Shown here: in pieces, positions 35,758 through 44,264 of the stretch | Position numbering within the stretch: position 1 is the first letter of the stretch | Layout: each line of letters opens with the position of its first letter | Assembly (NCBI GenBank): GCA_900322035.1 | Contig: ONYL01000001.1 | Span: forward strand, 62,001 to 126,000 | Reading direction: 5' to 3' | Source: an uncultured Prevotella sp. | GTDB taxonomy: Bacteria > Bacteroidota > Bacteroidia > Bacteroidales > Bacteroidaceae | Length of the DNA: 64,000 nucleotides | The notes under the pieces: model-generated | Databases searched by the model: none | Seen by the model: the letters and a program-made list of their open reading frames with translations, nothing else | What the model was told of the DNA's origin: nothing | Program-made: the position numbers and the translations under genes

Positions 35758-37788
35758 TTACTTGGAGTATCGCTTGATGATACTATAAGCTTCATAGAGT
35801 CCTAATTCCCCAGCCTTACTGAGGTCGGAAATGCCATTTTTACGATCATTGGCCATGATTCGGATAACACCTCGGTTGTAATAGGCTTCTGCGAGATGAC
35901 CGTCGATCTGCAAGGCTCTTGTATAATCGTCTATCGCACGGGAATAGTCTTTCTGCTTGGCATAGAAATTGGCACGATCATAATAAAGATATGCACTCTG
36001 AGGATTTAGGCGCAAGGCATGAGTAAAGTCGTCTTTTATTTGAGCGATCTTCAACTGCTTCATCTGGCTATTGTCAAGAGCCATCGTATAAAGCGACTGA
36101 CACACAGCCCGCTGCCACCAAGCTAACGACAAGGTGCTGTCCATTTCTAAATAAGTAGTCATATCAGTTGCCGCAGCATCGTAATTCTGGAGTGAAGCGT
36201 ATGCAACGCTACGCAGCATGAGAAGGGCAAGCAACAGCTGCTGGCCTTTGCCAGTAATATTGCGCACGGTGGAAGTGCCCTCAATTCGGGCCGTCAAGGT
36301 ATCAACCATGGCGAAGACACGTTGTATCTGCAGGGTGTCAAGCGATTGCCGGCTACAGTTGACATAGAGTTTGTGCTGGCTTCCTTTCTTCGCATTCAAC
36401 CGTTCCACGTCACTATCGAAGGCCTGATAGCGCTGTACACCATTATTATAAGGCTCGAAAGAGAGCATATACATTGGCATCATATCAATATCAACTTCTC
36501 GGTTCTGCACCCGCCCACGATAGATGCTCTTATATTCATGATCCACTTCGGGTTCATCTTCTACCACAATTTGGTTGAATTTATCGAGGTTGATCTCACT
36601 ACGTTTTCTCACATCGCGAAGTTTTGCCTTGCTCCATCGTTTCTGAATTCCCACATGCTTGTCCATCTGGGCTTTAAATACGCGAAACTCATCAAGCTCA
36701 GCTTTGGATGTCATTCCTAATCGGCGATAACACCAGGCACGCTGCTCAAGTCCTGTCCAAAAATTGGGAAATTGGTTGATCACAGTCGTGTAGTCACGAA
36801 TGGCCCCCCTAAGATCTCCAATACGGTCGAGTAGCAAAGCCCTGTTATAGATGGCCATAAAGTTGGAAGGCTCCATACGGACTACATAATCGAAGTCTTC
36901 CACAGCACGGTTGTCATCCCCCAACTGTACACGGATAAGCCCACGATTGTAGTGGGCCAGAAAATTGTTAGGATCCAATTCAATAGCCTTGTCATAGTCA
37001 TCCATCACGCCGCGGAGATTGTTTGTATGGATACGACAAAGGGCACGGTTGACATAGCTGTTTACGTCAGAAGGCTTCAGGCGCAAAACCTCCGTAAAGA
37101 AGTTGTCAGCATCTTTCCATTGCTTTCTGCCCATTGCCAAATAAGCGCGTGTTGTCCAGGCATCTACATTGTAGGGATCGATTTTGAGACTTTTGTCCAG
37201 CCAGCGTTCGGCCTCGACTGTGTCTTTCTTTTGGAGATAGATCTCAGCCTTCAAAGAATAGGCCCCGGCGGTATTGTTCCAACGTTGGATAATGCTGTCC
37301 GATAAGGCCAATGCATTGGCATAGTCTTTCAATTGGTAATAGCACAGAGCACTATTATACCAAAATCCCTGTACTGAAGGATCGAGTCTGATGGCTTTTT
37401 TGTAGTCATCGATAGCACCCTCAAAATTTTTCTGCCTGATGCGGGAAATACCTCTCAAATCAAAGAGTTGGGATATATAAGGGTTAAGTCCAATGGCCTT
37501 AGTTGCATCGGCTTCCGCTCCGACATAATCGTCGAGGTAGAATTTGGCCACCGCACGCAGTTGCCAAGGCTCATAGAGGTAGGGACGCAAAGATATTACC
37601 CTGTTGAAATACTGTATGGAAAGCACATAGTCCTCGTATTGAAGAGCTATGCGTCCGGTTTGCATCAGCTGGTTGGTATTAAATTGCGCCTTAGACGAAA
37701 CTGGCATGAGAAGGAGAAGCAGACAAGCGAGTTTTCGTATAAGGCGCAAGCAGAACCATTGATGATCATTGGCTCCTTTTTGTCCCAT
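35758..37788 (-). CDS. Tetratricopeptide-repeat protein, exported
   Basis: 676 residues with a signal peptide (LACLLLLLMPVSSKA). At least ten TPR units can be seen, for example ALQYEDYVLSIQYFNRVISL, GAIDDYKKAIRLDP, GVMDDYDKAIELDPNNFLAH, RAVEDFDYVVRMEP and RAIDDYTRALQIDGHLAEAY. A non-repeat middle part (about 380-520) carries a charged stretch and a segment on polypeptide 'QNREVDIDMMPMYMLSFEPY'. I took the ATG at 37788; a TTG two codons earlier is also open. It is probably periplasmic and acts as a scaffold. It lies 14 bp after def in the ruvX-def-TPR-thrS order. Confidence 0.88.
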   Translation of the reverse strand: MGQKGANDHQWFCLRLIRKLACLLLLLMPVSSKAQFNTNQLMQTGRIALQYEDYVLSIQYFNRVISLRPYLYEPWQLRAVAKFYLDDYVGAEADATKAIGLNPYISQLFDLRGISRIRQKNFEGAIDDYKKAIRLDPSVQGFWYNSALCYYQLKDYANALALSDSIIQRWNNTAGAYSLKAEIYLQKKDTVEAERWLDKSLKIDPYNVDAWTTRAYLAMGRKQWKDADNFFTEVLRLKPSDVNSYVNRALCRIHTNNLRGVMDDYDKAIELDPNNFLAHYNRGLIRVQLGDDNRAVEDFDYVVRMEPSNFMAIYNRALLLDRIGDLRGAIRDYTTVINQFPNFWTGLEQRAWCYRRLGMTSKAELDEFRVFKAQMDKHVGIQKRWSKAKLRDVRKRSEINLDKFNQIVVEDEPEVDHEYKSIYRGRVQNREVDIDMMPMYMLSFEPYNNGVQRYQAFDSDVERLNAKKGSQHKLYVNCSRQSLDTLQIQRVFAMVDTLTARIEGTSTVRNITGKGQQLLLALLMLRSVAYASLQNYDAAATDMTTYLEMDSTLSLAWWQRAVCQSLYTMALDNSQMKQLKIAQIKDDFTHALRLNPQSAYLYYDRANFYAKQKDYSRAIDDYTRALQIDGHLAEAYYNRGVIRIMANDRKNGISDLSKAGELGLYEAYSIIKRYSK

Positions 37789-37802
37789 AATCAATTATTT
37801 CC

Positions 37803-38363
37803 TTAATGACGAAGTTTCACATGGTAAGAACAGCGGAACTTACCTTGAGAGATAGCCTTGAGTTTGTTTCTGATGAGCTGCTTACGCAAGGGGGTGACGC
37901 GATCAGTAAACATCACGCCGTCAAGATGGTCGAACTCATGTTGCATTACTCGGGCCAAATAACCTTCCACCCATTCGTCATGGGGCTGCAGATTTTCGTC
38001 GAGATACTTCACGTGAATACGTGTCCCCCGCTTCACACTTTCGTGAATGCCGGGAATAGAAAGGCATCCCTCTTCCATGCTTTCCTTGGGTGCGTTGTCG
38101 TCAATCTCTATGATGTGAGGATTGATGAAGGCATGGTGGAAATTTTCGTATTCAGGAAACTCATCCTTAAGAACATCAAGATCGATCACAACCACTCGGA
38201 TGGACTTCCCTATCTGGGGAGCAGCCAATCCTATGCCGTCGCTCGATTTGAGCGTATCGAACATATCATTGATCAGAGTCTCAAGTTCGGGATAGTCTGC
38301 TGGAATATCTTCTGCCACCTTGCGTAGCACAGGCTGGCCATATATATAAATAGGTAAAATCAA
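37803..38363 (-). CDS. def: Peptide deformylase
   Basis: A 186-residue metalloenzyme that removes the formyl group from nascent proteins. Motif 1 GIGLAAPQ at 43-50, motif 2 EGCLSIPG with the metal ligand Cys100, motif 3 QHEFDHLDG at 141-149 with the two His ligands and catalytic Glu. N- and C-termini are typical in length. It follows ruvX by 44 bp. Confidence 0.98.
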   Translation of the reverse strand: MILPIYIYGQPVLRKVAEDIPADYPELETLINDMFDTLKSSDGIGLAAPQIGKSIRVVVIDLDVLKDEFPEYENFHHAFINPHIIEIDDNAPKESMEEGCLSIPGIHESVKRGTRIHVKYLDENLQPHDEWVEGYLARVMQHEFDHLDGVMFTDRVTPLRKQLIRNKLKAISQGKFRCSYHVKLRH

Positions 38364-38407
38364 TGTTGTCGGAGAATTTATTTCGTTATGTTGTTTTGAA
38401 TCGCGTA

Positions 38408-38827
38408 TTATCTCATTTTTGTAGCACGCATATAATCTTGAAGAATGATCGTGGCACTAATCTCGTCAACGAGTCCTTTGTTTTCCTTACGTTGTTTCTT
38501 TCCAATTCCACTCTGAAGTATGGCTTGATGAGCAAGTACTGAAGTAAAACGCTCATCGTAGTATTCTATAGGAATCTCTGGATATTTTTTTCGCCACTGT
38601 CCAACGAATTTCTCTACTCGCGCAAGATTCTCCGAGGGATTGCCGTCGGGTTGAACAGGCTTACCGATGACTATACGCTCCACAGCCTCTTTTTGAATAT
38701 AATCTGAGAGAAAATTGATGAGATCACTGGTAGCAACTGTCACCAATCCATTAGCAATGATCTGTAAGGGATCGGTGACAGCCAGCCCACAACGTTTCTT
38801 TCCGTAATCGACAGATAAGATGCGCAT
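38408..38827 (-). CDS. ruvX: Holliday junction resolvase-like protein RuvX (YqgF)
   Basis: A 139-residue RNase H-fold nuclease. MRILSVDYGKKRCGLAVTD contains the first catalytic Asp, VIGKPVQPDGNPSENLARVE the middle motif, and YDERFTSVLAHQAIL the YDER motif with the Glu; the final Asp is in KGLVDEISATIILQDY. YqgF of E. coli takes part in 16S rRNA maturation. Its ATG abuts the stop of the upstream SPOR lipoprotein gene (0 bp gap), so the two are coupled. Confidence 0.96.
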   Translation of the reverse strand: MRILSVDYGKKRCGLAVTDPLQIIANGLVTVATSDLINFLSDYIQKEAVERIVIGKPVQPDGNPSENLARVEKFVGQWRKKYPEIPIEYYDERFTSVLAHQAILQSGIGKKQRKENKGLVDEISATIILQDYMRATKMR

Positions 38828-39319
38828 TTATTTCTTATAAAGCAACCAAGCGTCGGGATATTTTCCAGCACGCAACTGATTGCGGCTCTGCACAGCACTA
38901 CCTTTATCATCGAATGTCGTAGCAACGACACGATACATGCTATTTTGAGGGTTAAATGCCACTTGAGCGTCGTATCCAGCACTCTTAAGTTGCCCCTGCA
39001 GGCCCAAAGCATTGGCCTTTAAAGAGAAGGAACCAACAACTACGCTAAAAGCCTTCAGTCCTGCCCCACTGACAACGGTAACATTCTCATTGCGGACCGA
39101 CACGTTGTCATAATTATCAGTAACAGTTGTCTGAGAGGCCGGTGCTGTCTCTAAAGGCGTCACAACAGGAGCATTGGTCTGAGGCTCCTCTTGGCCACGC
39201 TGGCTCTCTTGTGCTTGAGCCTTCTCGTAAGCCTTTTTGTATGCACTCTCACTTGGTTTGCAACCTGATAATGCCAATACAAGGCAAAGCCCTGCGCACA
39301 ATACAAACGATTTTTTCAT
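38828..39319 (-). CDS. SPOR-domain lipoprotein
   Basis: 163 residues with a lipoprotein signal ending LALSGC (Cys20 region), a Gln/Glu-rich linker (about 25-85) and a C-terminal SPOR domain (FSVVVGSFSLKANALGLQGQLKSAGY onwards, ending YPDAWLLYKK). SPOR domains bind denuded septal peptidoglycan, so a division-site role is likely. I chose ATG 39319 because it gives a proper signal peptide; a longer frame reaches 39379, but it starts upstream of the probable promoter box. The gene heads the minus-strand block that continues with ruvX and def. Confidence 0.9.
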   Translation of the reverse strand: MKKSFVLCAGLCLVLALSGCKPSESAYKKAYEKAQAQESQRGQEEPQTNAPVVTPLETAPASQTTVTDNYDNVSVRNENVTVVSGAGLKAFSVVVGSFSLKANALGLQGQLKSAGYDAQVAFNPQNSMYRVVATTFDDKGSAVQSRNQLRAGKYPDAWLLYKK

Positions 39320-39358
39320 ATTCTTTTTTATTTGATCTTTGCTATTTGAATTTAGATG

Positions 39359-39366
39359 CAAACTTA
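39359..39366 (-). promoter_or_regulatory. -7 box for the SPOR/ruvX/def block
   Basis: Minus strand TAAGTTTG, 40 bp before the SPOR gene start. No clear -33 TTG. Confidence 0.5.
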
Positions 39367-39481
39367 CAAATAATCTCACGAAAAATGTTCTTTTTGCCGA
39401 CTAAAGTTTGTTAAATGCCTCAAATACATTTTTTTTTGAAAATTTCTTTCTGTTTTTATTCGTAGTTTTATTTGATTTCGC

Positions 39482-39489
39482 TATATTTG
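39482..39489 (+). promoter_or_regulatory. -7 box for the YtxH trio
   Basis: TATATTTG, 30 bp before the YtxH-like start codon. No clear -33 TTG; upstream sequence is T-rich. Confidence 0.5.
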
Positions 39490-39518
39490 CATTCAGTACA
39501 ACAAGAAAAATTTAGGTT

Positions 39519-39734
39519 ATGAAAGCATTAGGTTACATTGGCGCTTTTTTAGGTGGCGCTATTGCCGGAGCAGCCTTAGGTTTGCTCTTGGCTCCAGAAA
39601 AAGGTGTTGAAACACGTTCTAAAATCACAAGTGCCGTTGACGACTTCTGCGAAAAGCACAACATCAAGGTCAGCCGCAAGGAAGTAAACGACTTGGTTGA
39701 CGACATCAAGGAGGCTCAGGCTCAAGAAGCCTAA
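39519..39734 (+). CDS. YtxH-domain small membrane protein
   Basis: 71 residues. A glycine-rich transmembrane helix (YIGAFLGGAIAGAALGLLLAP) is followed by EKGVETRSKI, the usual YtxH pattern, and a helical cytosolic tail. Function is unknown; YtxH proteins are often linked with envelope stress. First of three co-directional small genes. Confidence 0.9.
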   Translation: MKALGYIGAFLGGAIAGAALGLLLAPEKGVETRSKITSAVDDFCEKHNIKVSRKEVNDLVDDIKEAQAQEA

Positions 39735-39771
39735 GCTTGCTTCGCCTTAAGTATTAGAGACTCTTATCAGA

Positions 39772-40119
39772 ATGTTCAGCAACGATCAGAACATAGAGAC
39801 GATCAGTCAGTTCGTACAGACACTCAAACATTACATCGGGCTTCAACAGGAATTCGTGAAGCTCGATGTAATAGAAAAGTCTGTGCGCATTCTCACAGCA
39901 CTCTTAATGGCCTTGATACTGTCGACATTATTCCTCATCATGGTTATCTACCTGTCATTCGCCTTAGCCTATGCTCTTGAGCCGATGGTGGGAAATGTCG
40001 CAGCCTTCGCTATTGTGGCCGGTGTTTATTTCGTACTACTTGCTTTGGTTGTGGTTTTTCGCCATGCGTGGATCGAGAAGCCTCTTGTGAAATTTCTGAC
40101 TGGTATTTTAATGAGTTGA
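39772..40119 (+). CDS. Phage-holin-family-like membrane protein
   Basis: 115 residues. An N-terminal amphipathic helix (ETISQFVQTLKHYIGLQQEF) is followed by two strong transmembrane segments (about 44-66 and 76-98). This is the pattern of chromosomal proteins labelled 'phage holin family' (Phage_holin_3_6). No other phage gene is near, so a lytic role is unlikely; it is probably a membrane organiser working with the YtxH protein encoded 37 bp upstream. Confidence 0.8.
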   Translation: MFSNDQNIETISQFVQTLKHYIGLQQEFVKLDVIEKSVRILTALLMALILSTLFLIMVIYLSFALAYALEPMVGNVAAFAIVAGVYFVLLALVVVFRHAWIEKPLVKFLTGILMS

Positions 40120-40124
40120 CAATT

Positions 40125-40385
40125 ATGCCTACAGAGATTACATCCAACTTCAAGACCCTGGCCGATATCCGTGGCAGAAAGGAAACCTTGCTCAAAGGAA
40201 TTCGTGAGGACAACGAGAAAATGAGCAAATTGTACAAAAGTTTGTTTGAAACTCCTGATGCCTTAAAGTCCAGCGCTTTGCCATCCCAACGCATAAAGAG
40301 TTTCTTTAGTTTGGGCTCAGGCATTTTAGATGGATTCCTCTTCGGATGGAAAATCTATCGTAAGTTTAAGAAGTCAAAGAGGTAG
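40125..40385 (+). CDS. Small hypothetical protein of the YtxH trio
   Basis: 86 residues, starting MPTEITSNFKTLADI 5 bp after the holin-like gene. The N-terminal half is charged and helical; a short hydrophobic stretch (FFSLGSGILDGFLFGWKIY) precedes a basic end (RKFKKSKR). An upstream in-frame ATG (40068) would overlap the holin-like gene by 52 bp and is less likely. Family not recognised. A terminator overlaps its stop codon. Confidence 0.75.
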   Translation: MPTEITSNFKTLADIRGRKETLLKGIREDNEKMSKLYKSLFETPDALKSSALPSQRIKSFFSLGSGILDGFLFGWKIYRKFKKSKR

Positions 40386-40407
40386 AATACGTTCTGCCTC
40401 TTTTTTT
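40378..40407 (+). terminator. Terminator of the YtxH trio
   Basis: A 10-bp stem AGAGGTAGAA/TTCTGCCTCT (arms 40378-40387 and 40392-40401, one G-T pair) followed by seven T. The stop codon of the third gene lies in the left arm. It separates the trio from the next cluster. Confidence 0.85.
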
Positions 40408-40600
40408 GTATGTATTTGTCAATCGGGAAATTCTTACAATTGGTCATTCGACTCTCTACTCTACACATTGAAAATAAAAATTGTGATTTATAGTCACAAA
40501 TGATTCAAAGATTATCCCAATATAAGGACTTTTTCATTGTTGCATCACCAAATAATATTAAATCGTTGGGACAGAATGGTATATTCTTAAGATTTTTTGT

Positions 40601-40608
40601 TAATTTTG
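40601..40608 (+). promoter_or_regulatory. -7 box of the six-gene tubulin/actin-like cluster
   Basis: TAATTTTG, 33 bp before the VWA lipoprotein start; no TTG at 19-20 bp. No other promoter-like box was found inside the cluster, which fits one transcript. 40386-40600 otherwise holds only a terminator and AT-rich sequence. Confidence 0.5.
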
Positions 40609-40641
40609 CAACTTGAAAAATAATAATAATTCGGATAATCG

Positions 40642-42117
40642 ATGAAACGAAGATTTCTATATCCTTTTGCTGTTGCGTTTATGGGAGTGGCCTTGACGTT
40701 TACTTCCTGCAATAACGGCCCCCAAAAAGAATTCAACAAGTTGCTTTTAGAAGTAGCAGAGAATGACGCTACTGTTGATGCCAATGACTGGACACGCATC
40801 AAGACGTTTCTTGAAAAAAACAAAGCCCGCTTTAAGGATTTCTTCAAAAACGGAGAGCTCGACGAGGACGCCGTAGAAGATTACATTGAGGATTTCTTTG
40901 AAAATCGCCGCCCTCCCAAAACGATCAGCTTCACCAACGTGGCCATCAAGGTGAACTTCTACCTTGAGCGCTCGGGGTCGATGGTGCCATACGACTCACC
41001 ACAGGGCGACGGGTCTTTCAAGGCTGCTATCGTTAATATGCTCAACGCACTTCCTGGCAATGACAACAAGATGTTCGTTGTCAACTCTTCGGTGACTCCC
41101 TATCCCAAAGGTCTTCAGCAATTTGTGCGTGATGCAGATATTTTTGGCTCAACAAAAGGGATGGGAGATGCCAGCTATACCGATTTCGGACAGATTTTTG
41201 ACAATATCCTCAACAAGACAGGAAAGGATGAACTGAGTATCCTCGTAACAGATATGATCTACAGCACCCGTGACATGGCTGGCGTGAACCCTCAAAAAGT
41301 ATTTGCCGAAGCCCAAGGAATGACATCCAACGTCTTCAAAACCAGCGTGAAGGAAAAGAGCATGCTCATCGTAAAAATGACGGGAAGCTATGATGGACCT
41401 TACTACCCCTACAATTCCCCTCAGTCTGGAAAAGATTATCATGGCAAACGTCCCTACTATATCATCCTTGTCGGCGACAACAAGGTTATGCGTCGTCTGA
41501 CTAAGAATGCCAACTATCAGACCTTCTGCGATTTTCCGCACCTGAGAGGATTCCAAAACATGTATCTCTTTGACACCGACGATCTCTACGAACCTTATTA
41601 CTCACTTCTGCTCGCTGGCAACGATATGAGAGGTTCGTTCCGTCCAGAACGTGGACAGGACAGACAAGTAACGAAAATCAAGGATGTGAAAGTAGACAAG
41701 AACTCCGGCGATTTGCAACTTGAGCTGGCCGTGGACCTCAGCGGAATGTTTATCGACAAGGATTATCTGACCGACATCAACAATTACACTGTACAGTCGG
41801 AAGGAAATGTGAAGATTAAGCAGATCCGTGAGGTGAAGTCCTCTGACATGACTCCCAACGAGAAAAAATATCTTGGAACTGCCACACATATTTTCGTTCT
41901 GACTCTCGATAAGCCCAGCGCCCAGGACATCAGCATCAAATTGCTCAACAAGCTCCCACGCTGGGTAGACATGAGCAATGACGACGACGATACGTCGATC
42001 GAACCTATGACTACGTTCGGACTTAAATATCTCCTGCAAGGTATCTACGACAGCTATGCACGCAACGCAGACGGAACGCCTTGCTACTTCGAGATGGATC
42101 TTGAAATTGACAGATAA
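40642..42117 (+). CDS. VWA-like lipoprotein, first gene of the cluster
   Basis: 491 residues. The signal ends FTSC with Cys23 as the lipid site, so the protein is anchored to a membrane. After a helical stretch (25-90) a von Willebrand A-like domain starts: VNFYLERSGSM at about 105-114 is the MIDAS-like strand-loop, with Glu109 where Asp is usual, then YTDFGQIF and ILVTDMIYS for the other metal-site positions. The C-terminal 150 residues are a beta-rich domain. I do not know a named family for the whole protein. It probably senses or binds a partner at the envelope and passes this to the tubulin-like and SrfB-like proteins encoded downstream. Confidence 0.75.
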   Translation: MKRRFLYPFAVAFMGVALTFTSCNNGPQKEFNKLLLEVAENDATVDANDWTRIKTFLEKNKARFKDFFKNGELDEDAVEDYIEDFFENRRPPKTISFTNVAIKVNFYLERSGSMVPYDSPQGDGSFKAAIVNMLNALPGNDNKMFVVNSSVTPYPKGLQQFVRDADIFGSTKGMGDASYTDFGQIFDNILNKTGKDELSILVTDMIYSTRDMAGVNPQKVFAEAQGMTSNVFKTSVKEKSMLIVKMTGSYDGPYYPYNSPQSGKDYHGKRPYYIILVGDNKVMRRLTKNANYQTFCDFPHLRGFQNMYLFDTDDLYEPYYSLLLAGNDMRGSFRPERGQDRQVTKIKDVKVDKNSGDLQLELAVDLSGMFIDKDYLTDINNYTVQSEGNVKIKQIREVKSSDMTPNEKKYLGTATHIFVLTLDKPSAQDISIKLLNKLPRWVDMSNDDDDTSIEPMTTFGLKYLLQGIYDSYARNADGTPCYFEMDLEIDR

Positions 42118-42154
42118 TATTTGATAAGAAAAAGGGAAAACATTTAAGAACTCA

Positions 42155-42604
42155 ATGAAAAAATACACTATTTACCTCATCGCCGGATTAATGGCTACAT
42201 TGATATTGCTGCTGCTCTCGAGTACAATTCTGGACTCGATGTTCTCGGGCCAGACAGAGTTTGCCAACGAGATGTACAACAACAACCTCTACTTCATGAC
42301 GACGCTGTTCTCCGCTGTGATCGCATGGGTTTTAGCAGGGATTTTCTACTATGTCATCAACTCGGTGAGCTTCTCTCGCTGGTATCATTGGCTTATCATC
42401 TTAGGTGTAGGAGCTATTGCCTCAAGCATCACAGCCTACAACTACTGCGACGGCATATTCGCCAACGACGGCGTAGACTACAGCGACCAGCTCTTCGGTT
42501 TCTCCATGACCAATCTGCTCGTAGAAGTGTTGTTGTTCGTGATTGCCAGCTACGGCATGAGATGGTGGAGTTCAAACTGCCGGCACACACCCATCCCGGA
42601 GTAA
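42155..42604 (+). CDS. Four-helix membrane protein of the cluster
   Basis: 149 residues with four predicted transmembrane segments (about 5-27, 46-68, 77-95, 120-138). Between the third and fourth is an acidic loop (CDGIFANDGVDYSDQ). No family recognised. It lies 37 bp after the VWA lipoprotein gene and 91 bp before the tubulin-like gene, all in one direction, so it may be the membrane anchor of the system. Confidence 0.7.
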   Translation: MKKYTIYLIAGLMATLILLLLSSTILDSMFSGQTEFANEMYNNNLYFMTTLFSAVIAWVLAGIFYYVINSVSFSRWYHWLIILGVGAIASSITAYNYCDGIFANDGVDYSDQLFGFSMTNLLVEVLLFVIASYGMRWWSSNCRHTPIPE

Positions 42605-42695
42605 GCATCCACGGATATTCTGATGCCTTGAAGCAGCATAATAAGGAACTTTTCCCAATAAGATATTTCATAAAGATAGCATAGACATAAATAAA

Positions 42696-44240
42696 ATGCG
42701 ACTGTTTCTATTTTTAGTTGGCGGCACGGGTTCGCGCGTCATGCGTCCGTTGATCATGCAATTGGCGGCCGGCGTTCATCCCATTGACGAGCAGGGGCTG
42801 CCTATGCCTCTTGAGATTGTGCCAATTATCGTTGACCCACATAAAGCCAACGAGGACCTTAAGCGCACGGACAACCTGATGCGCTGGTATAAACAATTGC
42901 GCCGCAGTCTCTATGGTGAGGAAGTGAATGTGTCAAAAGGATTCTTCTCTGTGAAGATCTCCTCTTTGAGCGATATTCTTCCCAACGGCTCCAACCTCAG
43001 CGACTCTTTCCTTTTCAATCTTGCAGGCATAGAGTCGAAGCAATTTCAAGATTTCCTCTCCTACTCCACTCTGGACACTGCCAATCAGGCTTTAGTGTCA
43101 ATTCTTTTCAGCGAAGACCAGCTGAAGACCAAAATGGATATAGGATTTGTCGGCTCGCCAAACATCGGCAGTGTGGCTCTCAATGAGTTTAAGGACTCTG
43201 AGGAATTCAAACAGTTTAGTAATGTCTTTCAGAAAAACGACCGTATCTTCGTCGTGTCAAGTATCTTCGGAGGTACGGGTGCGGCAGGATACCCTGTAAT
43301 CGTGAAGAACATTCGCAATGCGGCCAACAACCCCAACATCAACAATCGTGGAGATTTGCGCGATGCAAGGATCGGTGCTTTGACTGTATTGCCCTACTTC
43401 AATGTGCAGCAAGATCCAGATAGCCCCATTTCGCGTGCCGACTTTATCTCGAAGACCAAGAGCGCACTCTATTACTATCACGACAACCTCACAGGACTGC
43501 GCCGCGACGGTAAAGATCTCAACATGTCGAAAGTGAATGCTTGCTACTACTTGGGCGATGAGGTACCCTCCAATCCTTATTTCAACGATCCAGGCGGTAA
43601 CGGACAGCGCAACGATGCACATGTCGTAGAATATGTCGGCGCTCTGTCTATCTTGGATTTCCTTCAGATTCCTGACTCCCAACTGCAAACAGAGAATGGG
43701 AATGCGCTCAGCCCTATCTTTAAAGAATATGGTCTGGCCAACGACAAGACGGATTTGACGCTGAAGGATTTTGGTCTCACCACGCGCATAGAGGTGAACA
43801 AGCAACTATGCAAATGGCACCTTACCTATTTATATATACAGAATCAGTTGGCCAACGACATTGGTCGCGGATACACAGAAGACAAACCTGAACTCGCAAA
43901 AGGTTTCTTGGCTACTACTTTCTTCAAGACACTCACCTCCGATTTCTATGGTGGCTATCTGACATGGCTGGGTGAGATGGGACACAATCAGCGAGCCTTC
44001 CGCCCGTTCAACGTTGGTACGGATAAATTGGCTGACAGCTTAAACGGCATTGCCTCACGGTCGGGATTCTTCAAGAGTGCTCTTGACTATAAGAATCTGC
44101 TCTCTGCATTGAACAAGGAGAGTCAGGCCGCAACAAAACAGAATCGTTTCCAAAACGGAAGTCCAGCCCTAAAGCTGATGTCACTGCTCGACACCGTACT
44201 TGATAAGTTGGTGGACGAAAAGTTTGATGGAATCGTCTAA
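42696..44240 (+). CDS. Tubulin-like GTPase-fold protein
   Basis: 514 residues. The start is MRLFLFLVGGTGSRVMRPL: a first strand followed by GGTGSR at 9-14, as expected for the first nucleotide loop. A second glycine loop FGGTGAAGYP at about 191-199 corresponds to the tubulin/FtsZ signature GGGTG(T/S)G. This is the pattern of the tubulin-like (Tubulin_2-type) bacterial families known to be linked with VWA proteins. No signal or membrane segment. About 24 bp before the SrfB-like gene. Whether it binds GTP or polymerises is inference. Confidence 0.72.
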   Translation: MRLFLFLVGGTGSRVMRPLIMQLAAGVHPIDEQGLPMPLEIVPIIVDPHKANEDLKRTDNLMRWYKQLRRSLYGEEVNVSKGFFSVKISSLSDILPNGSNLSDSFLFNLAGIESKQFQDFLSYSTLDTANQALVSILFSEDQLKTKMDIGFVGSPNIGSVALNEFKDSEEFKQFSNVFQKNDRIFVVSSIFGGTGAAGYPVIVKNIRNAANNPNINNRGDLRDARIGALTVLPYFNVQQDPDSPISRADFISKTKSALYYYHDNLTGLRRDGKDLNMSKVNACYYLGDEVPSNPYFNDPGGNGQRNDAHVVEYVGALSILDFLQIPDSQLQTENGNALSPIFKEYGLANDKTDLTLKDFGLTTRIEVNKQLCKWHLTYLYIQNQLANDIGRGYTEDKPELAKGFLATTFFKTLTSDFYGGYLTWLGEMGHNQRAFRPFNVGTDKLADSLNGIASRSGFFKSALDYKNLLSALNKESQAATKQNRFQNGSPALKLMSLLDTVLDKLVDEKFDGIV

Positions 44241-44264
44241 CCCATTCAACAGTAAGCAATTAAG

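Noticed and set aside
39772..40119. Holin-like gene as sign of a prophage
   Set aside because: No phage structural, lysis or integrase gene is near, and the family is common on Bacteroidetes chromosomes.
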